This document shows positions 1-8,112 of a stretch of DNA of 31,812 nucleotides, one piece after another. The notes below the pieces were generated by a model, which was not told the DNA's origin, did no database searches, and saw only the letters and a list, made by a program, of their open reading frames with translations. A program made the translations under genes and the position numbers. Source of the DNA: Bacillota bacterium (GTDB lineage Bacteria; Bacillota; Dethiobacteria; Dethiobacterales; Dethiobacteraceae); the NCBI GenBank assembly GCA_012800215.1, contig JAAZJT010000109.1, positions 1 through 31,812 of the forward strand, given 5' to 3'. Every line of letters starts with the position of its first letter. Positions within the stretch are counted from its first letter, which is position 1.

Positions 1-2
1 CA

Positions 3-725
3 ACGGAGGAAGAAGAGATTAAAGAGGAAGAGATTGAAGAGGTAGAAGAAGCGGGAGAAGAAGAGGTAGAAGAGATAGAACGGGTTGAAGAAAAACCTTC
101 ACCGTCTACCCAGCCGTCATCTACCCAACCGGCTAGAGAGATTTTACAAATTAAAGATGGCAATTATCTTTTGGCATTGGTAACAAAGCAGACATCATTA
201 GGTAAGTACGAACCCGCTGATCTTGTTACAATTCCGGAGGAAATGCGGCTTTATGATTATAAATATCAACTGCGTGAAGAAGCATACCTGCATCTGCGTG
301 AAATGTGGGAAGCGGCAAAGGCTGCCGGTTCTGAATTCTACGTTAATTCAGCTTATCGCAGTTATGCAACGCAGAAAAGAATTTTTAATGATTATGCTGC
401 CAAAAATGGTGAGAAAAAAGCGAATGAGTTTAGTGCCCGTCCTGGCCAATCTGAACACCAATTAGGAACAACCGTAGATTTGGGGATACCGGGTTATGCT
501 CTTTCAGCGCAATTCGGCAGTACCTCGCCCGGTCAGTGGCTTAAAGATAATGCATATAAGTATGGATTTGTCATGAGCTACCCCGAAGGTTCCAAGGAGA
601 TCACCGGATATATCTATGAACCTTGGCATTTTCGTTATATTGGTGTTGAAAACGCAAAAAAATGGAAAGAATCAGGTTTAGTTCTTTGTCAGTTTCTGGA
701 GCTGCAGCCGCAGCAATGGAAATAG
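3..725 (+). CDS. VanY/LdcB-type D-alanyl-D-alanine carboxypeptidase (5' partial)
   Basis: The reading frame is open to the left edge, so the true start lies outside the window; the internal TTG at 171 is not needed as a start. The visible N-terminal part is a glutamate-rich linker (about 35 residues of E/I/V repeats) followed by a Ser/Pro/Thr/Gln stretch, which suggests a tether between a membrane or lipoprotein anchor and the enzyme. The catalytic domain follows from about position 210 to the end. It has the M15B peptidase signatures: SEHQLGTTVDLG supplies the zinc ligands His and Asp, and EPWHFRYIG supplies the catalytic Glu and third zinc ligand His. Known members trim the terminal D-Ala from peptidoglycan stem peptides outside the membrane. 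The enzyme domain looks intact. The export signal is not visible here. Confidence 0.88.
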   Translation, partial: TEEEEIKEEEIEEVEEAGEEEVEEIERVEEKPSPSTQPSSTQPAREILQIKDGNYLLALVTKQTSLGKYEPADLVTIPEEMRLYDYKYQLREEAYLHLREMWEAAKAAGSEFYVNSAYRSYATQKRIFNDYAAKNGEKKANEFSARPGQSEHQLGTTVDLGIPGYALSAQFGSTSPGQWLKDNAYKYGFVMSYPEGSKEITGYIYEPWHFRYIGVENAKKWKESGLVLCQFLELQPQQWK

Positions 726-749
726 TAATGTGAATTGCGTAAAATTTGT

Positions 750-778
750 TTGACAGATTTATATGTTACTGTTATTAT
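750..778 (+). promoter_or_regulatory. Sigma-A promoter of the met operon
   Basis: TTGACA at 750-755 and TATTAT at 773-778 are separated by 17 bases. The expected start near 785 lies about 20 bases before the SAM riboswitch, so the promoter serves the riboswitch-led metNIQ transcript. Confidence 0.7.
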
Positions 779-806
779 AATAAGCAATTGAATTTAATAA
801 TTAAAA

Positions 807-905
807 TCTTATCTAGAGTGGTGGAGGGACTGGCCCGATGAAATCACGGCAACCCCGTTTTAGGAAGGTGCCAATTCCTGCAGGATAATTCCTGTAAGAT
901 AAGAA
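807..905 (+). promoter_or_regulatory. SAM-I (S-box) riboswitch
   Basis: The conserved S-box core is directly readable: GTGGAGGGACTGGCCCGATG at 821-840, the CGGCAACC segment near 847-854 and GGTGCCAATTCCTGCAG at 867-883. The P1 helix forms between CTTATCT (808-814) and AGATAAG (897-903). The 3' strand of P1 can instead pair with the terminator: TAAGAAGAG (900-908) is complementary to CTCTTCTTA (925-933). This is the classic S-box switch: SAM holds P1 and frees the terminator, whereas low SAM allows the antiterminator. It predicts induction of the downstream transporter on methionine/SAM shortage. Confidence 0.95.
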
Positions 906-920
906 GAGTAAAGTATAAAA

Positions 921-957
921 ATACCTCTTCTTATGCATTAGAAGAGGTATTTCATTT
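921..957 (+). terminator. Riboswitch-controlled intrinsic terminator
   Basis: ATACCTCTTC (921-930) pairs with GAAGAGGTAT (941-950) and is followed by a T-rich tail. Its 5' arm overlaps the antiterminator partner of the SAM riboswitch, so it acts as the expression platform. Confidence 0.9.
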
Positions 958-987
958 TGGCAATAACCGTAGTGGGAGTTGAGTGGG

Positions 988-2004
988 ATGAAGAATGCTG
1001 AGCCTATTATCCGTTTGCAAAATTTGAGCAAAACCTTTGTTGGGGCGGATGGTGAAATTAAGGCTTTAGAAGGGATAACACTGGATATATACGAAGGCGA
1101 AATTTTTGGCATCATTGGCATGAGTGGAGCCGGGAAAAGCACATTGGTGCGGTGTATTAATTTTTTAGAAAGGCCTACCCAGGGGACAGTTATTTTTAAT
1201 GGGCGTGATTTGGCGAATCTAACAAACAAAGAACTGTATAAAGCCAGGCAGCAAATGGGGATGATTTTTCAACAGTTTAATCTGTTAATGCAGCGTACAG
1301 CTCTGGGAAATGTTTGTTTCCCTCTGGAAATTGCAGGCAAGAGTAAAACTGATGCTCAGACACGGGCTAAGGAGTTATTGGAACTTGTGGGCTTGGCTGA
1401 TAAAGCAGACGCATATCCTGCTCAATTATCAGGAGGGCAGCAACAGCGGGTAGCCATTGCCAGAGCATTGGCTACCAATCCTAAGGTACTGCTTTGTGAT
1501 GAAGCTACCAGTGCTTTAGATCCTTCCACTACCCGAGGTGTACTGTCTTTACTGAAGGATATAAACAAACGTTTGGGTATTACCATTGTGGTGATTACGC
1601 ACGAAATGAGTGTGATTGAAGAAATATGCCAAAGGGTTACTATCATTGACAACGGACACATTGCTGAAACAGGCAGTGTGGAGGAGATATTTACCAGGCC
1701 TAAATCGCAGGCCGCCCGACGGCTGGTTTATCCGGAAGATAAAAAAATTGATTGTTTTATAGGCAAACGCTGTTGCCGTATCGTTTTTGACGGAAGTTCT
1801 TCCTTTGAACCCATCATAGCAAGTATGGTGCTTGAATTCAGGCATACTGTCAATATTCTTTTTGCCGATACTAAAAATATAGATGGTCAGGCTTTCGGGC
1901 AGATTGTGATTCAACTGCCTGAGGCGGAAAACACTGCCGACAGAATGATTGGCTATTTAAGATCAAAGGGCTTAACTGTAGAGGAGGTGGATGGTTATGT
2001 TTAA
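988..2004 (+). CDS. metN: Methionine ABC transporter ATP-binding protein MetN
   Basis: This is the cytoplasmic ATPase that powers D/L-methionine import. Walker A GMSGAGKS is at residues 44-51, the signature LSGGQQQR at 147-154 and Walker B ending in LLCDEATSALD at 168-178. The C-terminal part (about 255-338) matches the NIL domain position, which in MetN binds methionine and gives transinhibition. I chose ATG 988 over the upstream in-frame TTG 979 because GGGAG at 974-978 is 9 bases from ATG 988 but touches the TTG. It is the first gene of metNIQ, under a SAM riboswitch, which independently supports methionine as substrate. The gene for the permease overlaps its stop codon. Confidence 0.95.
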   Translation: MKNAEPIIRLQNLSKTFVGADGEIKALEGITLDIYEGEIFGIIGMSGAGKSTLVRCINFLERPTQGTVIFNGRDLANLTNKELYKARQQMGMIFQQFNLLMQRTALGNVCFPLEIAGKSKTDAQTRAKELLELVGLADKADAYPAQLSGGQQQRVAIARALATNPKVLLCDEATSALDPSTTRGVLSLLKDINKRLGITIVVITHEMSVIEEICQRVTIIDNGHIAETGSVEEIFTRPKSQAARRLVYPEDKKIDCFIGKRCCRIVFDGSSSFEPIIASMVLEFRHTVNILFADTKNIDGQAFGQIVIQLPEAENTADRMIGYLRSKGLTVEEVDGYV

Positions 2005-2656
2005 TCCCGTAGTTGTCACAATGATAGTGCGAGGATTAGGGGAAACACTTTACATGACACTTCTTTCTACTGCTTTAGCTTATGTTTTAGGGCTGCCGTT
2101 GGGCGTTATCTTTGTTGTTACTGAGAAAGAAGGTTTATGTCCTAATTTATACTTAAACAAAATCTTAAATGTCATTATAAACTTAACACGTTCTGTGCCT
2201 TTTTTGATTTTACTGGTAGCCGTACTTCCTTTTACGAGGTGGGTTGTAGGTACGACCATCGGGTCCAACGCAACTGTTGTGCCTTTAGTCATCGCAGCTG
2301 CTCCTTTCATTGCCAGATTAGTGGAGTCGTCACTCAAAGAAGTGGATATAGGTGTAATTGAAGCGGCACAATCAATGGGGGCAAACCCTAAGGAAATAAT
2401 CTGCAAGGTTATGCTGCCTGAGGCTCTGCCTTCCCTAATTGTTGGCTGTGCCATTGCTGTTACCACAATTTTAAGTTATTCGGCGATGGCTGGTTTCGTG
2501 GGGGGCGGTGGACTAGGTACAATTGCTATTAACTATGGTTATCACCGTTATCAAAAAGATATCATGTTTGTCACAGTAGCACTGCTGGTAATAGTAGTGC
2601 AGGTATTACAAGAAATCGGCATGAAGCTTGCCGCTATCTGCGATAAAAGAAAATAA
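1997..2656 (+). CDS. metI: Methionine ABC transporter permease MetI
   Basis: A hydrophobic integral membrane permease of about 219 residues, the usual MetI length. The cytoplasmic coupling (EAA) loop reads EAAQSMGANPKEI and is followed by LPEALPSL. The start is either ATG 1991 or ATG 1997. The ribosome binding site GAGGAGGTGG (1981-1990) directly abuts the first and is well spaced from the second, so 1997 is preferred. It overlaps the end of metN by eight bases, implying translational coupling. It forms the membrane channel of MetNIQ. Confidence 0.93.
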   Translation: MFNPVVVTMIVRGLGETLYMTLLSTALAYVLGLPLGVIFVVTEKEGLCPNLYLNKILNVIINLTRSVPFLILLVAVLPFTRWVVGTTIGSNATVVPLVIAAAPFIARLVESSLKEVDIGVIEAAQSMGANPKEIICKVMLPEALPSLIVGCAIAVTTILSYSAMAGFVGGGGLGTIAINYGYHRYQKDIMFVTVALLVIVVQVLQEIGMKLAAICDKRK

Positions 2657-2674
2657 AAATTGGGAGGGAAAAAG

Positions 2675-3490
2675 ATGAAAAAAAACCTGGTAGTTTTGTT
2701 AAGTGTATTGTTGGTAGGACTGCTTTTAGTTGGTTGCGGAAATGGGGGTAAAAAGTCTGAAGGAAAGATAGTTATTGGTGCAACACCAACTCCGCATGCA
2801 GAAATTTTGTCTATAGCCAAAGAAGTGTTGGCTGAACAGGGTTATGAGTTGGAAATAAGGGAATTTACTGACTATCCTCAAATTAATCAGGCACTATATA
2901 GCGGTGATTTGGACGCTAACTATTTTCAACATCAACCATATTTAGATAATTTTAACACGGAAAACAATGCTGACTTAGTATCAATCGGTGCCATTCATTA
3001 TGAGCCGCTAGGTATCTATTCGGGTAAAACGAAAACTTTAGACAATTTACAGAAAGGTGCAGTGGTGGCTGTTCCTAATGACACAACTAATGAAGCAAGA
3101 GCACTTCTTTTGCTTGCGGAACAAGGACTTATCAAGCTGGACACCAGTGCCGGCTTAAATACTACCATTAATGATATAACGGAAAATCCTTTAGAGCTTA
3201 AAATTGAAGAAATTGCGGCGGCACAGCTGGCTCGTTCCCTGCCTGATGTGGACATTGCCGTCATCAATGGTAATTATGCCATCCAGGCCGGTTTAAATGC
3301 TGCTAGTGATGCACTTGCCAAAGAAGAAAAGGACTCTTTAGCAGCAACTACTTATGCTAATATTGTGGCAGTGCGCAAGGAGGACGAAAACAGGGAAGAC
3401 TTGCAGGCATTGCTGGAAGCTCTTAAAAGTGAAAAAGTAAAACAATTTATTGAAGAAAAATATCAAGGAGCTGTTATTCCTATCTTTTAG
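2675..3490 (+). CDS. metQ: Methionine-binding lipoprotein MetQ
   Basis: Substrate-binding protein of the NlpA/MetQ family, 271 residues. A lipoprotein signal peptide is visible: a Lys-rich start, a Leu/Val-rich core and lipobox LVGC with the lipidated Cys at residue 21. The mature protein begins with the family pattern IVIGATPTPHAEIL and contains the NYFQHQPYLDNF segment typical of MetQ ligand-binding domains. ATG 2675 is chosen over TTG 2660 because GGGAGG at 2662-2667 is 7 bases before the ATG. It completes metNIQ, 18 bases after metI. No strong terminator was seen before the next promoter at 3527. Confidence 0.94.
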   Translation: MKKNLVVLLSVLLVGLLLVGCGNGGKKSEGKIVIGATPTPHAEILSIAKEVLAEQGYELEIREFTDYPQINQALYSGDLDANYFQHQPYLDNFNTENNADLVSIGAIHYEPLGIYSGKTKTLDNLQKGAVVAVPNDTTNEARALLLLAEQGLIKLDTSAGLNTTINDITENPLELKIEEIAAAQLARSLPDVDIAVINGNYAIQAGLNAASDALAKEEKDSLAATTYANIVAVRKEDENREDLQALLEALKSEKVKQFIEEKYQGAVIPIF

Positions 3491-3526
3491 AGTAAAAATA
3501 CGGGCAATTTTAAGGTTTGAAATCTC

Positions 3527-3555
3527 TTGACCTGAAATAATTAATGTGGTAAGAT
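3527..3555 (+). promoter_or_regulatory. Promoter of the Trp T-box/trpXYZ operon
   Basis: TTGACC at 3527-3532 and TAAGAT at 3550-3555 are separated by 17 bases. The expected start near 3562 coincides with the 5' end of T-box stem I. Confidence 0.65.
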
Positions 3556-3561
3556 ATCCTA

Positions 3562-3820
3562 AACCGTAGAAGAGGAAGTAAAACTACGTAGCGGTCGAAC
3601 AGCGAAGCGGGGATGGTGGAAGCCCGCCGGATGCAGCCGTAGATAAATGGGCCTCTGAGGGCGGAGTGAACAAACATTTTGTTTTAGTAGCTGCCGACGT
3701 TTTACCAGCGTTAACAGGTAGGGGTGTGTTGGCACTCTGTATGAGAGGATGCTTTTAGCATCAATCAAGGTGGTACCGCAGGTAGACGCCTGTCCTTGTA
3801 GAAGGGCAGGCGTTTTTATT
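3562..3820 (+). promoter_or_regulatory. T-box leader, Trp (TGG) specifier
   Basis: Stem I begins near 3562. Its lower helix pairs AGAGG (3571-3575) with CCTCT (3652-3656), and the S-turn AGTA lies just after the 5' strand. The apical part GGGGATGGTGGAAGCCCGCC (3609-3628) has the GGTG/AAGCCC pattern. On the 3' side of the specifier loop the codon one base before CCTCTGAG reads TGG (3648-3650); the same alignment in the B. subtilis glyQS T-box gives its GGC codon. The T-box sequence AAGGTGGTACCGCAG is at 3768-3781. Uncharged tRNA-Trp should stabilise the antiterminator and switch on the downstream importer. Confidence 0.93.
3785..3820 (+). terminator. T-box terminator
   Basis: ACGCCTGTCCTT (3785-3796) pairs with AAGGGCAGGCGT (3801-3812) with a single G-U pair, followed by TTTTATTT. 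It overlaps the 3' half of the T-box antiterminator. Confidence 0.92.
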
Positions 3821-3910
3821 TGCTCCCCTATCTTTTGTTCATTGCCGCGGGTGAATGGAAGATTGCAGAGAAGTCAACAGCGAAAATATCAAACAGGAGG
3901 AACGACAAGC

Positions 3911-4906
3911 ATGAAATTATTAAAAAGAAAAAAAAGCTTATCTTTACTCTTAGTATTTTTGCTGATGGCTGTAATGGTACTAACGGGATGTGCCGATGAA
4001 TCAGCTGGCAATGAGGAAGGAGTAAAAAAAATCGGGATAATTCAGATTGTGGAGCATCCATCCTTAAATACAATTCGGGAAGCAATAATTGCGCAGCTGG
4101 AACAAGAAGGATTTAAAGACGGAGAGAATATTGAAATTGATTATCACAGTGCACAAGGTGATCCCAGTAATTTAAAAACCATTAGCCAAAGATTTGCCAC
4201 TGGGAACTATGACTTGATTATTGCCATTGCAACACCGTCAGCTCAAGCTGTAGTGGGTGAAACAAAAGAAATTCCTATTATTTTTTCAGCTTGCACTGAT
4301 CCAATTGGGTCAGGGCTTGTTGAGCGGCTGGAAAATCCGGGAGGAAATGTTACAGGTACTTCTGATGCTGTCTCAGCAGAAAAAATAATGTCTTTGGCAA
4401 TGCAGATTACACCTGAAATTAAAACTATTGGTGCCTTATATAATGGTGGAGAAACTAATTCGCAGGCAGTGATAAAAGAACTAAAAAGTTTTGCCTCGAA
4501 ACACGGCCTAACTGTGGTGGAGGCGACTGTTAGTAACACAGCAGAAGTACAGCAGGCTGCATTATCTTTAGTAAGTAAAGTTGACGCTATTTTTTCTCCA
4601 ATTGATAACACAGTAGCTTCCGCAATGCCAGTGGTGGCAGATGTTGCCAGGCAAGCTAAACTTCCTGTATATGTAGGGGCTGATTCCATGGTCAAGGATG
4701 GCGGTCTTGCCACTTATGGCATAAACTACGAAGCATTAGGACGGGAAACGGGGAAAATGGCCGGCCAAGTTTTATCAGGCGTTGACCCCGGTGAAATTTC
4801 CGTGCTAACTATTGAAGATGTTCAGATTTACATTAATCAAGAAACTGCTGCACAAATAGGTGTGGAAATTCCTGCAGATATTTTAGCTGAAGCAAACCTG
4901 TTTTAG
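3911..4906 (+). CDS. trpX: Tryptophan ABC transporter substrate-binding lipoprotein TrpX
   Basis: ABC substrate-binding protein of the Pfam ABC_sub_bind (PF04392) family, 331 residues. It has a lipoprotein signal peptide with a KRKK start, a hydrophobic core and lipobox LTGC (Cys 27). The mature part shows the family's KKIGIIQIVEHPSLN opening and IFSPIDNTVASAMPVV in the second lobe. The frame is open upstream through the T-box, but ATG 3911 is the start because AGGAGG (3895-3900) and the signal peptide are placed there. Family members next to Trp T-boxes are known as TrpX. The tryptophan assignment rests on the TGG specifier plus family, and the sequence alone cannot prove ligand binding. Confidence 0.9.
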   Translation: MKLLKRKKSLSLLLVFLLMAVMVLTGCADESAGNEEGVKKIGIIQIVEHPSLNTIREAIIAQLEQEGFKDGENIEIDYHSAQGDPSNLKTISQRFATGNYDLIIAIATPSAQAVVGETKEIPIIFSACTDPIGSGLVERLENPGGNVTGTSDAVSAEKIMSLAMQITPEIKTIGALYNGGETNSQAVIKELKSFASKHGLTVVEATVSNTAEVQQAALSLVSKVDAIFSPIDNTVASAMPVVADVARQAKLPVYVGADSMVKDGGLATYGINYEALGRETGKMAGQVLSGVDPGEISVLTIEDVQIYINQETAAQIGVEIPADILAEANLF

Positions 4907-4935
4907 GGAATTCATCAACGTATAAGGGGATGCAC

Positions 4936-5826
4936 ATGACTTTACTGGCATTATTAGGATCAATTGAATTAGGGTTAATTTATGCTGTCATGGCTTTAGG
5001 TGTATTTATTTCTTTTCGCACTCTTAATACGCCTGATCTCACTGTAGATGGAAGTTTTGTTCTGGGAGCCGCCGTATCTGCTGTTATCTGCAGTAGCGGC
5101 GGCAGCCCTTTTGCTGCTTTGTTGGTTGCTTTTGTGTTTGGGAGTTTGGCGGGAACCGTTACGTCGCTGCTTAATACGAAGCTGGGTATCCAGCCATTAC
5201 TTTCCGGCATTTTGGTAATGCTGGCACTTTATTCTGTCAACTTGCGGGTAATGGGTGGCAGAGCAAATATTCATTTAATGAATAGTCCTTCTATTTTTAA
5301 TTTATGGCAGGTAGCCTATTTTGCCAAAAATGCCAAACTGATTACAGCGACACTAACTATTTTTATAATTTTAATATTACTTTATTTTTTCTTACAGACA
5401 AGATTGGGCTTTGCTTTACGCGCTACAGGGGACAATGAAACTATGGTACGTGCCGCAGGTATAAACAGTGATGTAACCAAGTTAATCGGCTTGGCACTTT
5501 CAAATGGTCTCGTTGCCGTTTCCGGTGCCATGATTGCCCAATATCAATCTTATGCAGATGTGGGAATGGGCCTGGGAATGGTGGTTATGGGTTTGGCTTC
5601 TGTAATTATCGGCGAAGTGGTGTTTGGCGTAAAACCTTTACTGCGTCGGTTGCTGGCAGTGGTATTAGGTTCTGTTCTTTATCGGTTAATTATTGCCTTT
5701 GCTTTTGCTATGGGAATGCCGGCGAATGATTTAAAATTAGTGTCGGCCATCATAGTTGCCATTGCATTATCTACTGGAACTCTCAAAAGTGCTGTGCTGA
5801 AACAGAAAAGGCATCTGCAATCTTAG
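4936..5826 (+). CDS. trpY: Tryptophan ABC transporter permease TrpY
   Basis: Hydrophobic permease of the branched-chain amino-acid permease (LivH-like) superfamily, about 296 residues. Recognisable segments include LNTPDLTVDGSFVLGAAVSA near the N-terminus and GFALRATGDNETMVRAAGIN, the cytoplasmic coupling region. ATG 4930 is also possible, but the AAGGGG at 4924-4929 touches it and is 6 bases from ATG 4936. It lies 29 bases after trpX and 14 before trpZ in one operon under the Trp T-box. It is expected to form the membrane channel. Confidence 0.88.
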   Translation: MTLLALLGSIELGLIYAVMALGVFISFRTLNTPDLTVDGSFVLGAAVSAVICSSGGSPFAALLVAFVFGSLAGTVTSLLNTKLGIQPLLSGILVMLALYSVNLRVMGGRANIHLMNSPSIFNLWQVAYFAKNAKLITATLTIFIILILLYFFLQTRLGFALRATGDNETMVRAAGINSDVTKLIGLALSNGLVAVSGAMIAQYQSYADVGMGLGMVVMGLASVIIGEVVFGVKPLLRRLLAVVLGSVLYRLIIAFAFAMGMPANDLKLVSAIIVAIALSTGTLKSAVLKQKRHLQS

Positions 5827-5840
5827 AAGAGGAGATAAAT

Positions 5841-6635
5841 ATGATTCAAATTACAGGTTTGACAAAAATATTTGACAGAGGGACAGTCAGCGAAAAAGTG
5901 GCATTGGCTAATGTTAATCTTACTTTTACTGCAGGTGAATTTGTAACCATTATCGGCGGTAATGGTGCCGGCAAATCAACATTGCTCAATTGTCTTGCAG
6001 GCGTTTATGCAGTGGACGCCGGTGTAATCAGATTGGACGGAAATGACATTACTGGCTTGCCTGAGTATAAGCGGGCACGCTGGATAGGCAGAGTATTTCA
6101 GGATCCATCTTTGGGCACGGCTTACGACATGACCATTGAAGAAAATTTGGCTATTGCTTATCACAAGAATATGAGAAGGGGAATACAGCCGGGCATTAAA
6201 AAGGCAGAAAGACAACATTTTCAGGAGAGGCTTGCTGCGCTTGGTCTTGGTTTGGAAAACAGAATGAAAGATAAAGTGGGTTTGCTGTCGGGCGGACAGC
6301 GTCAAGCTCTTACTTTGCTGATGGCTACCATTGTAAAACCAAGGCTGCTGCTGCTTGACGAGCATACAGCTTCCCTTGATCCTGCTACTGCTAAAAAAGT
6401 ACTGCAGTTGACAAAGCAGCTTGTGACAGATAAGCGGCTATCCACATTAATGATTACCCATAACATGAAAGAGGCCCTTGCCATGGGTACGCGTACGATC
6501 ATGATGCATAATGGTGAAGTAATTTTAGATTTAGATGATGAAGAAAGAAAACAAATGACTGTAGAAAAATTAGTGAGTCAATTTGAAAGTAAAAGTGGCA
6601 GTAGCTTAAATAATGATAGAATGCTGCTGTTGTAA
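5841..6635 (+). CDS. trpZ: Tryptophan ABC transporter ATP-binding protein TrpZ
   Basis: ABC ATPase of 264 residues. Walker A GGNGAGKS is at 39-46, the Q-loop near FQDPSLGTAYDMT, signature LSGGQRQA at 149-156 and Walker B with the catalytic Glu in LLLLDEHTASLDP at 169-181, with the H-loop in MITHNMKEAL. AGAGGAG precedes ATG 5841. It is the last gene of the T-box operon, and it energises TrpY. A perfect palindrome ACAAGTACTTGT lies right after the stop (6635-6646) but has no T-tract, so I do not call it a terminator. Confidence 0.9.
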   Translation: MIQITGLTKIFDRGTVSEKVALANVNLTFTAGEFVTIIGGNGAGKSTLLNCLAGVYAVDAGVIRLDGNDITGLPEYKRARWIGRVFQDPSLGTAYDMTIEENLAIAYHKNMRRGIQPGIKKAERQHFQERLAALGLGLENRMKDKVGLLSGGQRQALTLLMATIVKPRLLLLDEHTASLDPATAKKVLQLTKQLVTDKRLSTLMITHNMKEALAMGTRTIMMHNGEVILDLDDEERKQMTVEKLVSQFESKSGSSLNNDRMLLL

Positions 6636-6930
6636 CAAGTACTTGTCATCTTCATGAATTCGACATATGTTTACAAAAAAATCAAAATAATACTTGAGAA
6701 AGAACAGAAAATGTTATTTTTATGAAGGAATTGAGACAAGGATGTTGAATAAGTAATAATGCCTGTACTGACTACTCATACATAGAAAATCGACGCAATT
6801 AACTTGTCTATTAGCGAGCAAAAGTTTTAAAGTTTAGTAATTGCCAGAATTGGCAAGAGTATAAATAACCTATGAAATCAGGTTTATACTCTTGCTAGTT
6901 AAATAACAAAATGTATAAGGAGGATTTAAG
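6636..6930 (+). other. 295-base gap: possible promoter, palindrome and leader hairpin
   Basis: No coding frame is supported. A possible promoter is TTGAGA (6731-6736) with TAATAA (6754-6759), 17-base spacing. A 16-bp inverted repeat TTGCCA-GAAT-TGGCAA lies at 6841-6856. A long hairpin follows, pairing GCAAGAGTATAAA/ACCT (6853-6871) with AGGTTTATACTCTTGC (6880-6895), with a two-base bulge and no T-tract. The inverted repeat and hairpin share bases, so they cannot both form in RNA. Confidence 0.45.
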
Positions 6931-8094
6931 GTGGAAAACAACGCAATGCTCGAACAATCAAAAAGTCGGAATCAAAACTTCATCGATGTTTATGAAGGAA
7001 GAATTCCGAAAAGAGTTCCCATCTCTATTGGGATTGACGGTGCAGCTGCTCTGGAATATGCAGGTAAAAACCTGCTGGTAGACCAGTACAACGCTGAAGA
7101 AATGATTGAAGCGATGGATTATGCCAACGGCCTTTTTGACACTGACTCTGTATTTGGCATGTCCAGCCGTTTACCGTCTTTCTACAAAATTTTAGGTGCT
7201 ATTAACTACCAAATGGGCGCCGACGGCTATATGCAGCATCCTAACGTTCCCGGTATGGAAGCCGAAGACTATGATGCTTTGATTGAAGATCCCGTTGCTG
7301 TTTGCTGGGAAAAAGTTGTGCCCAAGTTTTATAAAGAATTAGCCAAGCCTTTCCCCCACAATGTTATTGCCATTTTAAAATTCCAGGCTTCCAGACAAGC
7401 CATTATGTCTAAAATGGGGCCGGCTTCCGCTCGCATTGCTGCCAAATACGGCAAAGTAACACAAAGCTTTACAGGTGGCCGGACAAGAGCTCCGTATGAC
7501 TTGCTGGCTGATACCTTCAGATCTTTTACTTTAGTTAATGGCGATATCAGAAGAATGCCTGAAAAAGTTTTAGAAGCAGTTGAAGCTTTATATCCCTTAT
7601 GTGTAAAGTTGGGAATGCCTAAGGTTCCCCCCGCAAAAACAGTGCGTGTCAGCATGGCCTTGCATATGGCTACTTTTATGAGAGAGAAGGACTTCGCTAA
7701 GTTCTGGTGGCCCTCTTATAAGAGAATAGTTGAAGAGTTTGTTAACGCCGGTTATGGTGTATTTATGTTCTGTGAAGATAATTGGATGAGATATTTAGAT
7801 TATCTATATGATCTTCCCGCCGGCTGCGAAATGCAGTTTGAATATGGCGATCCCAAAGTCATTAAGGAGAAGCTTGGCAAAAAGCATATTATTCAGGGTT
7901 TATTCCCCTCTACAGTACTGCGGGTAGGCACAGTTGAGGAAGTTGAGCGTACAGCTAAGGAATACATTGACATTTTAGCTCCCGGTGGTAATTATATTTT
8001 CGGTATGGATAAGAGTATCCTGCGTGCAGCTGACGCCAAAGTTGAAAATGTACAGGCTTTGTTGAAAACTGTACATGAATATGGCCAATACTAG
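6931..8094 (+). CDS. UroD-superfamily protein, methyltransferase-like (paralog 1)
   Basis: A 387-residue protein with the uroporphyrinogen decarboxylase fold signature (COG0407-like), but not HemE: the N-terminal RxPVWxMRQAGRY substrate motif is missing. The family includes corrinoid-dependent methyltransferases such as MtaA. The MtaA zinc pattern H-x-C...C is not kept: the corresponding strand reads GVFMFCEDNW (Cys 281, Glu 282), and the C-terminal Cys position reads APGGNYIF (350-357). Glu 304 in QFEYGDP and His 319 in KKHIIQG are alternative metal-ligand candidates. GTG 6931 is preceded by AAGGAGG at a 7-base spacing. A conserved 48-codon gene follows 18 bases later. A much closer paralog lies at 10315 and a more distant one at 20943. 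Substrate and reaction are unknown. Confidence 0.82.
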   Translation: MENNAMLEQSKSRNQNFIDVYEGRIPKRVPISIGIDGAAALEYAGKNLLVDQYNAEEMIEAMDYANGLFDTDSVFGMSSRLPSFYKILGAINYQMGADGYMQHPNVPGMEAEDYDALIEDPVAVCWEKVVPKFYKELAKPFPHNVIAILKFQASRQAIMSKMGPASARIAAKYGKVTQSFTGGRTRAPYDLLADTFRSFTLVNGDIRRMPEKVLEAVEALYPLCVKLGMPKVPPAKTVRVSMALHMATFMREKDFAKFWWPSYKRIVEEFVNAGYGVFMFCEDNWMRYLDYLYDLPAGCEMQFEYGDPKVIKEKLGKKHIIQGLFPSTVLRVGTVEEVERTAKEYIDILAPGGNYIFGMDKSILRAADAKVENVQALLKTVHEYGQY

Positions 8095-8112
8095 AGGGTA
8101 AGGAGGATTACT

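Noticed and set aside
1549..1914. Long antisense frames over metN and other genes
   Set aside because: They lack RBS support and domain signatures, and the sense frames are clear known genes.
3749..3910. N-terminal extension of TrpX
   Set aside because: The frame passes through the T-box and its terminator; the signal peptide and RBS place the start at 3911.
6635..6646. ACAAGTACTTGT as the trpXYZ terminator
   Set aside because: It is a perfect palindrome but has no loop and no T-tract.
6931..8094. Annotation of the UroD-like genes as uroporphyrinogen decarboxylase (HemE)
   Set aside because: The HemE N-terminal substrate motif (RxPVWxMRQAGRY) is absent, there are three paralogs, and no other heme genes are nearby.
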